From Diphasiastrum complanatum (Eukaryota > Streptophyta > Lycopodiopsida > Lycopodiales > Lycopodiaceae): a DNA stretch of 64,000 bases. The notes under the pieces are model-generated. The model made no database searches. It worked only from the letters and a program-made list of their open reading frames with translations, and was not told where the DNA came from. A program made the position numbers and the translations under genes. The stretch is taken from contig CM055101.1 in assembly GCA_029204225.1 (NCBI GenBank), forward strand, positions 5,647,246-5,711,245. The letters run 5' to 3'. This document shows positions 1 through 10,500 of this stretch, one piece after another; the stretch's first letter is position 1, and each line of letters begins with the position of its first letter.

Positions 1-1185
1 CGAGGTAAAACTGGGAGTCCAGCGGCATCCTGCTCCAAAGAAAGTGAATCTGGTAGTAATTAGGCTTAACCCCCAGTTGGCATCGCCAAGTACGGTCAAG
101 ATATGCTCTGTATAAAAACCGTCTAATGTACTGGTGTGTACCCAATGGGAGATCCATGATAGTGATACCGAATGTCTCCATGAGGAAGTGTGATGATTGG
201 GAGAACCATGACAATCTGTATCCCTGAGTTTGAAGATGGTGTGAGGACATGAGTGCAAGTCGCGTGTATCTCTGCTCTGTATCAGGAAGTGCCCGAGCTC
301 TCTGGATGTACATGATAAGCTGGAAGGCTACCTCTATTTGGATAGGGGGGGTGGCACTGTACACCATATCTCTGCTGCATACATGGCTGAAGGGGTGACG
401 ATGGTGTCAAAAAGTCTGCACTTACTCGAGGCATCCCGAATAGACTTACGGAAGCAGAATCTCTCCAACTGGACCAGGGAAGAATGGCCCTTCCCGAGTC
501 TAGAGGTAGCTGCCTGTCTCATACTGAAGGTAGGACCATTGAAGAGCACACCAAGGTAAGTATATGAAGAAACCACCTCTAGAGGCCATCCCTCAAAGGT
601 AAGCTCTTGACGCTGCATGAAAGCCCGAGAGGTATTGAAGACCATGATTTTGGTCTTCGAGAGGTTCACCCCTAAACCCCACTGAGTACAGAAGGTGTGT
701 AAGCAATCCAGCTGTCTCTGTAATCCCTCTCTGGTATGAGAGGCAAGCACCACATCATCTGCATATAGAAGGATAGCGATCAGAATGTGACCAAGCCTGC
801 AACCATCCCTGCCACACTGAGAAATGACCCGCTCTAGCTCATCGATGTATAGTCCAAAAAGAACTGGTGAAAGAGAGCATCCCTGTTTAACCCCAACAGT
901 GCTTCGGATATACTCAGAAATGCCACTGCTGTGACGAAAGCAACCCAAAACCCTCTCATAGAGAGCCCTGACAACTAGATTAATATCTGTCGAGAAACCC
1001 AGGTCGCGAAGTCGTTGGATAAGTAGAGAGCGTGGGACAAAGTCAAAGGCTTTCATGAAGTCCACAAAACAACAGTAAACCTTTTCCTTCCTGTGCCTAG
1101 CTTCCTCAATGAGAGCTCAAAGTGTGAAGATATGATCAGTAGTGGTTGAGCGCGGAACCCTGCCTGACCCAATGCATGCAATCTC
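1..1185 (-). pseudogene. LINE-type non-LTR retrotransposon reverse transcriptase, broken
   Basis: This is the reverse transcriptase palm and thumb of a non-LTR (LINE) element, which would copy its own RNA into the genome by target-primed reverse transcription. The longest open stretch (1065 to 334) shows FVDFMKAFD, then GVKQGCSLSP, then the catalytic YADD (complement of 754-765), followed by NLSKTKIMVF and YTYLGV, in the usual order. Upstream, the sequence RSTTDHIFTL is interrupted by an in-frame TGA (complement of 1117-1119). Downstream, the frame is lost at a run of seven G (345-351). The next frame then stays open to the left edge, so the C-terminal part continues outside the window. With one nonsense codon and one frameshift it cannot encode an active enzyme. 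The family is clear; the clade is not determined. Confidence 0.85.
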
Positions 1186-1966
1186 CTGGACTCTGCCTCT
1201 GAGCTTACTGCAGACTGAAGATGAAATGGTCCGCGTCCTCAATCTTCCCAAGAGTACAGACCTGACAAACCGTCCTCTTTGGGTATGTGATGAGAACGTC
1301 CTATCTCAAAGCTGATGTGATGAATGATACTCTGAACTGTCCCAATATAAGCCTTAATCCATGTGATATTCCTGCATCCAGATATCTAGGGCAAATCGGG
1401 CAGCCCATCCAATCCACCTCCACGAAGCGTGATCTATAATATAGGAGTTTCATCCCGAGCTGTCCATCCCAGACTCTATGCATGTAGCATCTGTATATAA
1501 ACTTACAATTATAATGGGAGTACCATGAGAGAGGGAGGGGGAGAGGGGGAGGATTTTAGATATCTTTCGTGAGTTGTTTATTTGACTGTATTTTGGTCCA
1601 TGGATTATGGATCGTTGTTAAGATTCAGTTTGAATCTTTTTTATAATTTGACAAATTCAGTCAATTATTGTACTTTGACACTCAAGAGTCAGCACTTGAG
1701 ATTGCCAATTGCAGTAGTGAGTCTATAATATTTCAGCAGTAATAAGAAGTAAACTATGTGAAATCACTGTTTTCTAGTTTTTTCAACAGTTGTTTTTGTT
1801 AAAAATTTGGAAATAAATAATAATAGACTGTTCTTTCCATTACTTTCCGCAGACCCTGTTTCTGAACTACCTCAACCGCCAAAGTCTTCCAATTTTAAAA
1901 TCTGAAAAGTGAGACCTTATGTTCCACTTTTGTACACTAAATACAGTACTAGAATATTGTTGGAGA
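1186..1966. other. Intergenic or intronic DNA, no gene seen
   Basis: No supportable coding region is seen. A purine-rich stretch (about 1527-1556) and AT-rich sequence follow the LINE remnant. If the upstream exons of the tRNase Z gene lie beyond the left edge, this would be intron sequence; that is inference only. Confidence 0.4.
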
Positions 1967-2170
1967 GTTTGCGGATCTTAAGGCAACCCTAACCCTAGTT
2001 AATAAGTGAGAGGGATTTGGCACCCTGTGTGTGTAAGTCCAACCCGATGACCACATAGTTATTTGATTGATTAGTTAAAAGTTAATAAAGGACTTTAGGC
2101 CTTTTTGCGGGACTTTTAATGTCGCAGGGCTTAAATGTCAAGTTAGTGAATAAAGTTGGGTTTCCCTCCA
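1967..2170 (+). repeat. 205-bp direct repeat, left copy (truncated LTR)
   Basis: This 204-bp stretch matches 4726-4929 with about eight differences (roughly 96% identity by eye). It starts at GTTTGCGGATC and stops at TTTCCCTCCA. The right-hand copy continues into sequence with a TATA box and an AATAAA, so this left copy looks like the 5' part (U3) of a truncated LTR. The minus-strand gag frame runs into it at 2170, which marks a junction between two unrelated sequences. No 5-bp target duplication was found around the pair. Confidence 0.8.
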
Positions 2171-3169
2171 TACTGTGGATCTCGATATTCCATCTGGGCA
2201 TACCGTTGCTGAATTATCCGAGGGTTGAAGTTGCAAAAAGCAGTCTCATGGTCAGGTGAATTACACAGATGGCAAACACTGATTTCCATTCGTTTTTTCA
2301 ATTGAGGACACTCGTTCACTGTGTGATTTCCTGTACAAATAGAACACCAGATATTTTCCCTGGTAGGAAAAGTCTTTGCAAACTTCTCAGGTTCCTTGTT
2401 CGCTTCTGCGTGGAAATTTTCCAATGCTTTGATCTTCTCATCGAATTGCAACTGCAACTTTTCCATCTGTTTCTGCTGGGTCTTCCCAAGTTTCTCGAAC
2501 TCATTGAGCATCATTTCTGCAGTAGCATTGACATTCGTTGATGCAATAGTGGTGGATGTCGTAGTAGTCTGCCCTGCTGTATAAGGCAACATATTGACAT
2601 TTGGCTCATCATCTGAATCTTCATCCTCCTCCCGAATTGCATCGTCCATAGCATTTTGCAAAAGTGCGTACTCATTATGGCGTTTCAGCTCACGTCTGAT
2701 CCGTTTAGGTAGACCTGACAAAAACCACATAATCATGGCATTTTCATTAATCAGCTCAGGTTCACATTCAGATCTAAGATGTTTCACCCTTTAGATATAA
2801 TCTCGAACCATTTTCCTCTTTCCCATTTTAATTTTACTTAAAAGTAGGAAAGGGTCTTCCATAAACTTCCGCGGTTTGAACCGTGTGATAAGGGCTCGTT
2901 TAACAACCTCCCAATCTGTACGCTCAGTTTCATCTTGGTTATAATACCAATCTTGTGCTGCGCCTGTTAAGGCCATAGGAAACAGCTTAAGTTTATCTTG
3001 AGGATAAATCTCACCATAGACCTCACAGGATTCAACATAGATATGAAGAAATCTAACTGGATCTGTTAATCCATTATATTTGGGTAGATCCAATCGGGGT
3101 GCTCTTCTAGCAATAATTTGGATTGACCTCCTGTGGAGCACCTCCAAGAGCAGCTCCAGGGGCAGCCAT
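2171..3169 (-). pseudogene. Ty3/Gypsy gag, truncated and interrupted
   Basis: This is the capsid/nucleocapsid (Gag) protein of a Gypsy retrotransposon, which packages element RNA in virus-like particles. The likely ATG is at 3169 (MAAPGAALGGAP). A frameshift near 3125 leads into RRAPRLDLPKY, the retrotransposon gag core with TDPVRFLHIY and a QDWYYNQ segment. A TAA at 2791-2793 replaces a codon in VRDYI-RVKHLRSE; the frame is the same on both sides. The second part has an acidic EEDEDSDDE linker and two CCHC zinc knuckles of spacing CX2CX4HX4C (CSICTGNHTVNEC and CHLCNSPDHETAFC). The coding sequence ends abruptly at 2170, where the repeat begins, so protease and polymerase are absent. The protein is homologous to the plus-strand gag at 53.5 kb. 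Confidence 0.88.
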
Positions 3170-3409
3170 CTTTACAAATTTAGATCAAATCGATAATGAG
3201 ATTGGATATAGATTTTTCCAAAAAACTATCTCAGATTAGATCTGCTAGCTCTATTCCACTTTTCAAGAATCTGATTCTATGATGAAAAACTTTCCGAAAT
3301 TCGATCAATCGATTTCTCAAAAATGATAAATCTCTCAGAATCCAATTAGATTTGATCCAAATTTTGACAGAGACTTGATCTGGAAAATCAGAAACGAAAA
3401 ATAGGACTG

Positions 3410-4050
3410 GCGAAGGTTCTCTAGGCGAAGGTTGGCTCGACGAAGGTTCAACAGTGCTATTCTGGGAAAAAAAAACTCTCTGAACACTTTTCTGGCAATT
3501 TCTTGGGAAATAACCTTCGCCGACTTCTCAGATGGAAGATCTGAAACAGATAAAACTATGGAAAACTGGGCGAAGGTTTTTGACACAAGAAAATACAGTT
3601 TCTGTAATCTGGCGAGGGTAAAAATCAAGATTTTTTGTGATCTGATCAAGATGAATCTTCGTCGAATTCAAAAATAGTATTTTTCTATAAATAGAATGTT
3701 CTGGAAACTCGGCGAAGGTTCTGGCGAAGGATCAAGAGTAATACTGGTAATTTTGTAAAAAAGTGACTTTTTTGGCAAAAATATGACAATATGACAACTG
3801 ATCCTCTGAAACCCTTTCTATTTTTGATATTATTCTTCGCCGACCTGGCAATAGGTAGATTTGAATCACATCTAAGCACAGTGAATCGGGCGAAGGTTCT
3901 TTTTCTGTATTTTTTAGGGTTTTGATAATTTTTGGTGTTTTTTGGTGGTTTTTCTGATGTTTCTAGAAATCTGTTGGGAATTAATCTTCGCCCTTCAAAC
4001 TGAAGGTTCTGTAAACAAAACCGAAGGTGTCTGCAACTCGGCGAAGGTTT
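3410..4050 (-). repeat. Gypsy leader with reiterated GGCGAAGGTT motif
   Basis: This is the untranslated leader between the primer site and gag. About fifteen copies or near-copies of GGCGAAGGTT or its complement AACCTTCGCC lie irregularly spaced in both orientations, for example near 3410, 3422, 3436, 3511, 3569, 3713, 3722, 3835, 3890, 3986 and 4040. The spacing is not a simple tandem period. The same motif recurs at 17.34-17.65 kb. Function is unknown; packaging, host-factor binding or RNA pairing are possibilities only. Confidence 0.7.
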
Positions 4051-4370
4051 CATGAAAGAGGTAAAAAGTTCTGAGCTATGATGACGCTTTTTGCCTCTTT
4101 TTGACCAAATTTGACAGATTTGACCGATTTTTGTTATTTTCTCTGATATCTAAGATCCAAATGGATCTTAAGATTGGTGATCTGAATAGCTTTCCCTGTT
4201 TAATAATCAGATTAGATTTCAAACAAGCAAATCCACTCAAATCAAGCAAAATCAATCAATCCCAAACTAACCCTAAAATGCAGATCTAACACTATTCATG
4301 CCACGACAAGATGCCTAATGCAAGCTAACCATCAACCAAACTTGCTGCAAACTGAAAAATTGGCGTAGCT

Positions 4371-4387
4371 CTCCGGCAACGGCGCCA
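4371..4387 (-). promoter_or_regulatory. Gypsy primer binding site (tRNA-Asp type)
   Basis: On the minus strand this reads TGGCGCCGTTGCCGGAG, the primer site complementary to the 3' end of plant tRNA-Asp known from Athila/Calypso-type Gypsy elements. It lies 4 bases after an LTR end ...CCCACTACA, as expected for the start of minus-strand DNA synthesis. This fixes the element's orientation and its 5' LTR boundary at 4392. Confidence 0.85.
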
Positions 4388-4391
4388 AAAT

Positions 4392-4724
4392 TGTAGTGGG
4401 TTTCTTTCCTTGCCTAACCTGAATCCAAGATCTAGTCAATCTAGCATCAAAGAGACGGAGTTAGTTGTCACGCGTAGGTTCGTTCTCATGAGAGCGATAG
4501 TATAGTTCAGATTTCAACATGAATGGAAGATCTAACACTAACATCCATTAACACTAAGCATTAACACAACATTTAACCCTACTTCCATTAACCCTAAATC
4601 CACAACAATGATAGAAACTTACTCTTCTCTCTCTCCTTTTCTCTCTCACAAAAAGTATAAGAAATAGCAATCCCAATAATGATCAAATCCAACAATTAGC
4701 AAATACCAAAGAAAGCATGAGAAA
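4392..4724 (-). repeat. Gypsy 5' LTR, partial
   Basis: This lies upstream of the primer site in the minus orientation and ends in CCCACTACA (plus strand TGTAGTGGG at 4392). It runs to 4724, where the 205-bp repeat begins, so the start of the LTR is missing or replaced. No second copy of this LTR is seen in the window. Confidence 0.65.
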
Positions 4725-5122
4725 TGTTTGCGGATCCCAAGGCAACCCTAACCCTAGTTAATAAGTGAGAGGGATTTGGCACCCTGCGCGTGTAAGTCCA
4801 ACCCGATGACTACATAGTTATTTGATTGATTAGTTAAAAGTTAATTAAGGACTTTAGGCCTTTTTGCGGGACTTTTAATGTCGCAGGGCCTAAATGTCAA
4901 GTTAGTGAATAAAGTTGGGTTTCCCTCCAATTTTGATGGTTCCCACACTTTTTTAAATTTGAATAAAAAAAGAGGCAAGACTGGACCAATAGGATTCAGA
5001 GGCCAGGGTCCTCCTCTCCACTATAAAAAGGGACCAACTCGAGTTGTTCCTCATGTTCATTTCCTCATTTCAATAAAGCAGAAATATTCTCTCAGCTTTC
5101 AGAAAGTGAGATTGTTACGCCA
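4725..5122 (+). repeat. Probable solo LTR with promoter signals next to tRNase Z
   Basis: The sequence begins TGTTTGCGG and is followed in order by a CCAAT box (4986), a TATA box (CTATAAAAAG at 5021-5030) and an AATAAA signal (5072-5077). It could end at GTTACGCCA (5122), giving a TG...CA unit of about 398 bp. The first 205 bp are shared with 1967-2170. The arrangement U3-TATA-R-poly(A) fits an LTR, but the right boundary is inferred and no target duplication was found. It lies about 150 bp before the first recognisable tRNase Z exon, on the same strand. Confidence 0.6.
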
Positions 5123-5270
5123 GTTTTGTATCTTTCAGCTTTTGACTGTGGCTTTTCCCTTTTGTAATGGTGTTGTGAATGCCTTTGTCTTAATTTTGCA
5201 TTCTATTCATTATGCAGCATTACTTTGCCACATCATGATTTCTATTTGCGACTATGCTATTTTTATGCAG

Positions 5271-7586
5271 GTTTTTGTAAGTGAATGTCATTCAACTCGG
5301 CCTTTACCTGTTTTTGACGATGATCATACTGTCATTATCCCTTTAATGGCAGGTGATCAATTTTCTAGTTGCCCTTGGTGTTCATACAATGCCTGTTTGA
5401 GGTCAGAAGCCACGAATCCTCGCATGAAATGGAAGAAAGTACTTCTCACTTCTATAAAAAAAAACTCCACCACAAGCTCTAGTGGTAGTTCAAGCAGTTC
5501 CAGTTCTGATTGGAGTGCGGATGATGCGGAAGTGTTTGACATAAAAAGTAGAAAGAGAAAGTCTGAATTGGGTTCTGGGCATAGCACAACTAGCATTGAA
5601 GGTGTGTCAAAGAAAATGAAGAATAAAGTTTTGCATTGTGAAGGAACTCTTGTTGGTAATTCAAAGCAAGTGGATTCGTCATTACACTCTGAGAATTGCA
5701 ACAATCAAGTGTTTCGTGAGCTAGACGCCCTCTTCACACAACATGACTGCGCTAAAAAGACAATGAAACGTAAGGCCATGAACAAATTGAAAAAGGTTTT
5801 TGAATGCAATGCATCTTCCTGCTTGATTGCTGTTAAAGGTCGTCAGATCCACCAGACAGATGAAAGGCTTGCAGGTTCAAGCATAAAGAACCCATCTTTT
5901 TCAGATCATTCTAGTTCTTTTTGTGCAAAGGATTCTCTCCGTTTGAATGGTAGTACTGAAAATCATCCACTGTATTCCAGGCTTGATGCATTATTCACCC
6001 AAAATAGCTTTGGTAAGAGGAGCTTGAAACGCAAAGCCATTGGCACTTTGAACAAGGCTAAAAAGTGTAGTAGCTCTTGCTCAGTACACCACAAGGTGCG
6101 AGGTAACAATTCTATTGCTGTTCAGGCTTCCAAAGAAACCAATATGGAAGCTAATTCTGTTGTTTGTAATTTGAATTCAGCATACAATGATGGAATAAGA
6201 CAACCACAGGATACTGGAACCGACGTAGACGGCAAAAGTTTGATCAGTAATATTGTGGAGAATGATTTACCTTCTTTGCAGGAAGAGTCTAACCCTGTCT
6301 TTCTGAAGGATCCTTCAGGCTTAAGTGCTATTGATTCAAGTGAAGAGGATAATTATATGCTCAAAGGCAAGCACAACCATGTTCATATTTTTGGTTATCT
6401 TTGCTATTTGAAAAAGCTGCATGCTGGAGTTCTCATCATCGATTGCTGTAGCAATGAATCTCTCAAAAGCATTGAGCTTCATCGGATAATAAAATGCATG
6501 GGCTCTGATATGGATTTTCACAAGATTATTGCAGTAATTCATCTGACTCCGATCTGGTTGCAGAAATCAGAGCTTTACAAGTTATGGACAAAAAGTTTCA
6601 GGAAGAATATTCTGCATTTCTCAGTACGAGGGAGTTTTCAGGAGTTTGGATTTATATCATCTCTGTCAACATTGCTAAAGCTAAACCTTGTTAGTGATCG
6701 GCTCTTCCCGCTCCCTTTTGCCATGAAGCCTATGGTAAAGAAGAAATGCCAGGGATCAAGTGATCAAAGGAAGAAGAAAAAATCGTTTGAAAAGATTAAG
6801 GTTCCTGTTAATGTGATAATTGAAAAAAAGGGCTCCAATATATGTACTCGCTTTGACAATTCCAAGTACTTAAGTCGATCAAATACTTTTTCTGCTCAAG
6901 ATAGCCTTTTGCAGGTAAGGCCTAGCTATGCTTGTGCTCTGCAACAATGTGCTGATATGCTATATGGCGACCCGTGTCTTACTGTTAACCAGAAAGCTGC
7001 ACTTGCATTGAGAAAAGAATTGCTTCTTCAGAGGGGGTTATTGTTGCAACAAGAGACGAACATGACACCACCAAACCAGTGCTCGGAGAGCCCAACTGGC
7101 GGACGCTTTCAAATCGTTCTTGCCCAAGATGCAAAGTCATATTCCAGTAAGCTCTCTTCGATTGATGTTCCAATTCAAGGACGATATTTGGAGCAGAACG
7201 AGTCAAGTCTTGAAGATGTACTTGTTTTTCGAGAAAATCCCCCATTGCGTACATTGGATGCAGCAGGTGCAGGATTTGAAGTTGTTTTTCTTGGGACAGG
7301 ATCTGCAGAGCCTAGCAAGTATAGAGGTAGTAGTGGTATACTTCTAAAGATACAGGGCTGTAATGCTTCAATGCTTCTAGATGCAGGTGAAGGTGTTGTT
7401 GGCCAGCTGGTGAGGTTGTATGGCAAACAGGGAGCTTTCGAGGTTCTAGCTTCACTTTGTTGTGTTTGGGTATCTCACAAACATGCCGACCATGTTTTAG
7501 GAATCTACTCTGTGATCTGTGCTCGCCAAGGACATGGCTCACTCACCATTATTGGGCCCTCAACAGTCAAGAATTGGCTTTCAGAG
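5271..7586 (+). CDS. tRNase Z, long form: linker and start of catalytic domain (large exon)
   Basis: tRNase Z cuts the 3' trailer from precursor tRNAs, a zinc-dependent step needed before CCA addition. This exon is proposed to start after TTTTTATGCAG (5270), in phase 0. It encodes a Ser-rich acidic region (SSSGSSSSSSSDW), a basic NLS-like stretch (KSRKRKSE), and two copies of a LDALFTQ...KRKA unit. A long-form linker follows (VLIIDC, IAVIHLTPIW, LQQCADMLYGDP). The C-terminal metallo-beta-lactamase domain then begins: FLGTGSAEPSKYRGSSGILL, LLDAGEGVVGQL and the zinc motif HKHADH (7475-7492). The 3' boundary is uncertain: 7586 keeps phase 0 but the donor (GTTCAA) is weak. If unspliced, the frame stops at 7670. 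The N-terminal lactamase-like half expected of the long form is not visible upstream, where an LTR sits. An in-frame extension back to 4878 reads through the LTR and is probably not coding. Confidence 0.85.
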
Positions 7587-7830
7587 GTTCAATTGGAAAC
7601 CATACATTCTATAGTTGCATTTCTTCTGATTACATCTGGTTTGATCAATTTGCAAATCAATAATAGCTGAAAAACTGTCCTTCTGGAACATGGGTTGTTG
7701 CTAAGCCTAACATAAATTAGCTGTGGATTTATTTTTTTCTATGTTTCTTTTTTCCTTTTTCAAAGAAATCTGGAAATGGACGGTGATCAATGATTATCTC
7801 AAAGATTAAACAGTCATTATTTCTGGGCAG

Positions 7831-8277
7831 GTATCAAGAGTCTCCGGTGACATTTTTCCTCTATCAGCCTACAATTACATTCATAGTAAGGAGTTTTCTG
7901 TTCGACAACAAGGAGTAAATCCAAATTTTACTCTTTCAAGTGGACAAGGATACCAGATACAGCAAATGCTGGATCAACTTCAGCTAAGAAACATGAAAAG
8001 CGTCTACGTTGATCATTGCTATGAAGCTTATGGTTTAGTTTTATTTTCCAACAGCGGGTGGTCGGTTGTATATTCTGGTGATACTAGACCCTGTGAGCAG
8101 CTTATCCAAGCTGGGATAGGGTGCACATTGCTCATACATGAAGCTACCTTTGAGGACAATCTGTATGGCCATGCCATGCAAAAACGCCATAGCACAGTTG
8201 AAGAGGCTCTGAATTCGGCTTTTCATATGCATGCTCAGAATGTTATTCTGACTCACTTCAGCCAGCGATATCCTAAG
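7831..8277 (+). CDS. tRNase Z, catalytic core exon
   Basis: The exon starts after TTCTGGGCAG (7830) and ends at CCTAAG before GTAAGA (8278). Its length (447 nt) keeps phase 0 at both ends. It carries the remaining catalytic signatures of the lactamase fold: VYSGDTRPC with the metal-binding Asp (about 8071-8094), LIHEATFEDN (about 8131), KRHSTVEEAL, and THFSQRYPK with the final metal-binding His (8251-8277). The peptide between, from VSGDIFPLSAY to VDHCYEAYGLVL, matches the stretch before the SGDT motif in the family. All visible catalytic residues are intact, so this part of the enzyme is under constraint. An open extension past 8277 to 8412 is intron. Confidence 0.9.
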
Positions 8278-10089
8278 GTAAGACATTTTAACCTTCTAAC
8301 GTACTTGAATCACTCTCTGAGATTTGCTAAGCCTGTGTTATGTATTCATAAGACTGCAAATGTACACATTTTAATGGTGGATCGTGTATGTTTCCTTCAC
8401 ATGAGAGCTTGATCATGCTCTAGCTTAGGGCCCCTATGCAATGAATGATCAATTGATGGAGATACCTATTTTATTTTGCCTAACCTATTTTGTTTCCTGA
8501 TTTGTTGTTTTACCATGTAAATTTGATGCTTATGAACGGATGATATGTTAGGATGCTGTGATTCGCACATGACGAATAGAAAAACATTATAAACATGGAG
8601 GAGCATGTGGAAAATGTTTAATGAACAATGGTAGTGTCACAGGAGTACATCCATCAATGGAAGTTAATGGAACGACAATGATAGAAAATGCTTGTGCAAA
8701 AGGAAACATATTTCATGGACTGGAAAATTGAAATTGATGAGATGGCTGGACTGTAGAGTGTGCATGACTGTCAGCTATATATGTTGACTTTATGTTGACT
8801 ATATTGGCACCAAATAGTAGCTACCATCCTAGAAGAGAATCTGTTGTTTCTTCATCAAACAGGGCTGTTATGAGCAAAAGATCATGACATAACACAGATA
8901 GAAAAGACCACAAATGTATAGATCAATCTGGTATTTTGTATTTCGTCTATGTCTTGGTAACTCTTGTTTATGTACTATGGTTCCTGTCTTTTATTTTATT
9001 TTATTTGCTTCTCAGTCAGCACTGGGTCTACCCAAGAGAACCTGGATTCTTTCAAAATCCAGATAGCAGTTTATGCCTGGGTACTGATGACACATAAATA
9101 ATGCTGGTTTGCTAAGATTTTCTGTTTACGGAAATCATTCATGGTAAAATCTTTTGGCTTTTTTGTTGCACATTTATATTTTCTAAACTTTTCCTTATGA
9201 CATCACTGATTTATCAAATTAGATAGGGTATTTTCCAATCTCACAAATCGATCGTGGTTTGAGTGACATTTAATTTAATCGTTGTGACTATGGTCCATGT
9301 AGATGTCCCCGTCATAATATTTGGCATATAGCTGCACAGAATAAAAGTTCCTAGCCAAACCTGCAACCTTTCATTCTGGACTTACACAATAATATTGTGG
9401 ATTGTATAGCTTTTATGCATCTTAAAGATTCTTACACTGCTTAAGATGCACCATCATCTGATTGAACTGTAAGGTTCATGACAGAAAATTATGCATATTG
9501 GAACCGGTCGGGTCCTGCCGGGTTCTGTAAAGGTTCCTGCCAGTGCGGTAGCTCAAGCAGAGAGCACTGGGCAGAATTGGCAAAACTCGGCCCGTTCCAC
9601 TGCGTTATGATCTGAACTTTTCAGGGTTTCTAATTTTATAGGTTAGTTTTGAATTTAAACTGAGGTTGGAGGATTCTACCTTTTAGAATGGTTTGGCTGG
9701 TGGAAAAATCATGCCTGGTAAGCGATCTCCATTTACATCGAAAAAAAGTGAAGATTACTATTATGCTTGAAGTAACTGTCAGGTAGGTGCTTACGAGCTC
9801 CAAGGCTCTTTGCAAGTAATTGGCAGCTAATAACCTGCTGATCGATTTTCCATGAGCTCAGTAATTGAAACAGAAATTAGTCACCTCTCATTTAGATTAT
9901 GTCCACTTGCAGAATGGAGCTTGAAAGAAGTTTCACCCTTAGGCCTGCACCGTGATAATAAAGAGAAAACATTGGTCTGATATATTCTATTTGGTAAGGA
10001 AAGCTTAATTTTTTTAGCTTAATCAAACATTTCTATTTAGATGAAGAATTTAATTCTGAGGCAGCATTGATAATGTTGGCTGCTTGCAG
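8278..10089 (+). other. tRNase Z intron, 1.8 kb
   Basis: The intron is bounded by GTAAGA at 8278 and TGCTTGCAG at 10089; both neighbours are in phase 0. The sequence is AT-rich and non-coding. I see no transposon domain in it. A GC-richer patch lies near 9500-9600 (CCGGTCGGGTCCTGCCGGG). Confidence 0.75.
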
Positions 10090-10500
10090 ATCGTGAACAT
10101 TAGGGATGCAGGAGAGCTCAATGTTTTTGTGGCCTTTGATGGTATGGTAGTGTCAAGTGATAATCTGAAATGCTTTAAAAGCTTGCTACCGCTTGTTTCC
10201 CTAGTCTTGGAAGAAAATAGTTTATGTAGCCATGACTCCAAAGTTCAAGCTATCAAACCAAACAATGTCCATGGATGTATGACAGTGACAGACCCATCCA
10301 ACAAATATCCATTTCCTGTGGATGGTGAGATGCCTGCAACTATTCTTCCAGATCAGGTTGTAATGACAAATACTTTGGTCAAGACTGCTCCTCTGAAAGG
10401 AATCTCAATAAAAAACGAGGGCGGTCTGAATTCTCAGCAAAGTGGGTTTTCGAAGCACATAAGGTGGGCGGATTCAAATTCTGATTCAGAGGACGGGTAG
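10090..10500 (+). CDS. tRNase Z, last exon with C-terminal tail
   Basis: The exon begins ATCGTGAACATT after a CAG acceptor and ends in TAG (10498-10500). Read on from SQRYPK, it gives IVNIRDAGELNVFVAFDGMVV, the equivalent of the family segment in which a conserved aliphatic strand and AFD...M follow the last His motif, then LLPLVSLVLEE. The rest is a poorly conserved tail of about 90 residues that ends in RWADSNSDSEDG, acidic and possibly disordered. This completes the C-terminus of the gene; the three visible exons would encode about 1057 residues. Confidence 0.82.
   Translation: MVNIRDAGELNVFVAFDGMVVSSDNLKCFKSLLPLVSLVLEENSLCSHDSKVQAIKPNNVHGCMTVTDPSNKYPFPVDGEMPATILPDQVVMTNTLVKTAPLKGISIKNEGGLNSQQSGFSKHIRWADSNSDSEDG

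Noticed and set aside
1301-1483. 60-codon minus frame upstream of the LINE RT
   Set aside because: It has no recognisable LINE motif and is short; it could be decayed RT but I cannot support it.
4878-5270. N-terminal extension of the tRNase Z frame through the LTR
   Set aside because: The frame is open by chance over LTR promoter sequence and has no likeness to the N-terminal half of long tRNase Z; a splice acceptor at 5270 fits better.
8278-8412. Extension of the tRNase Z exon beyond RYPK
   Set aside because: A good donor (GTAAGA) follows RYPK and the next exon at 10090 continues the family sequence in phase.
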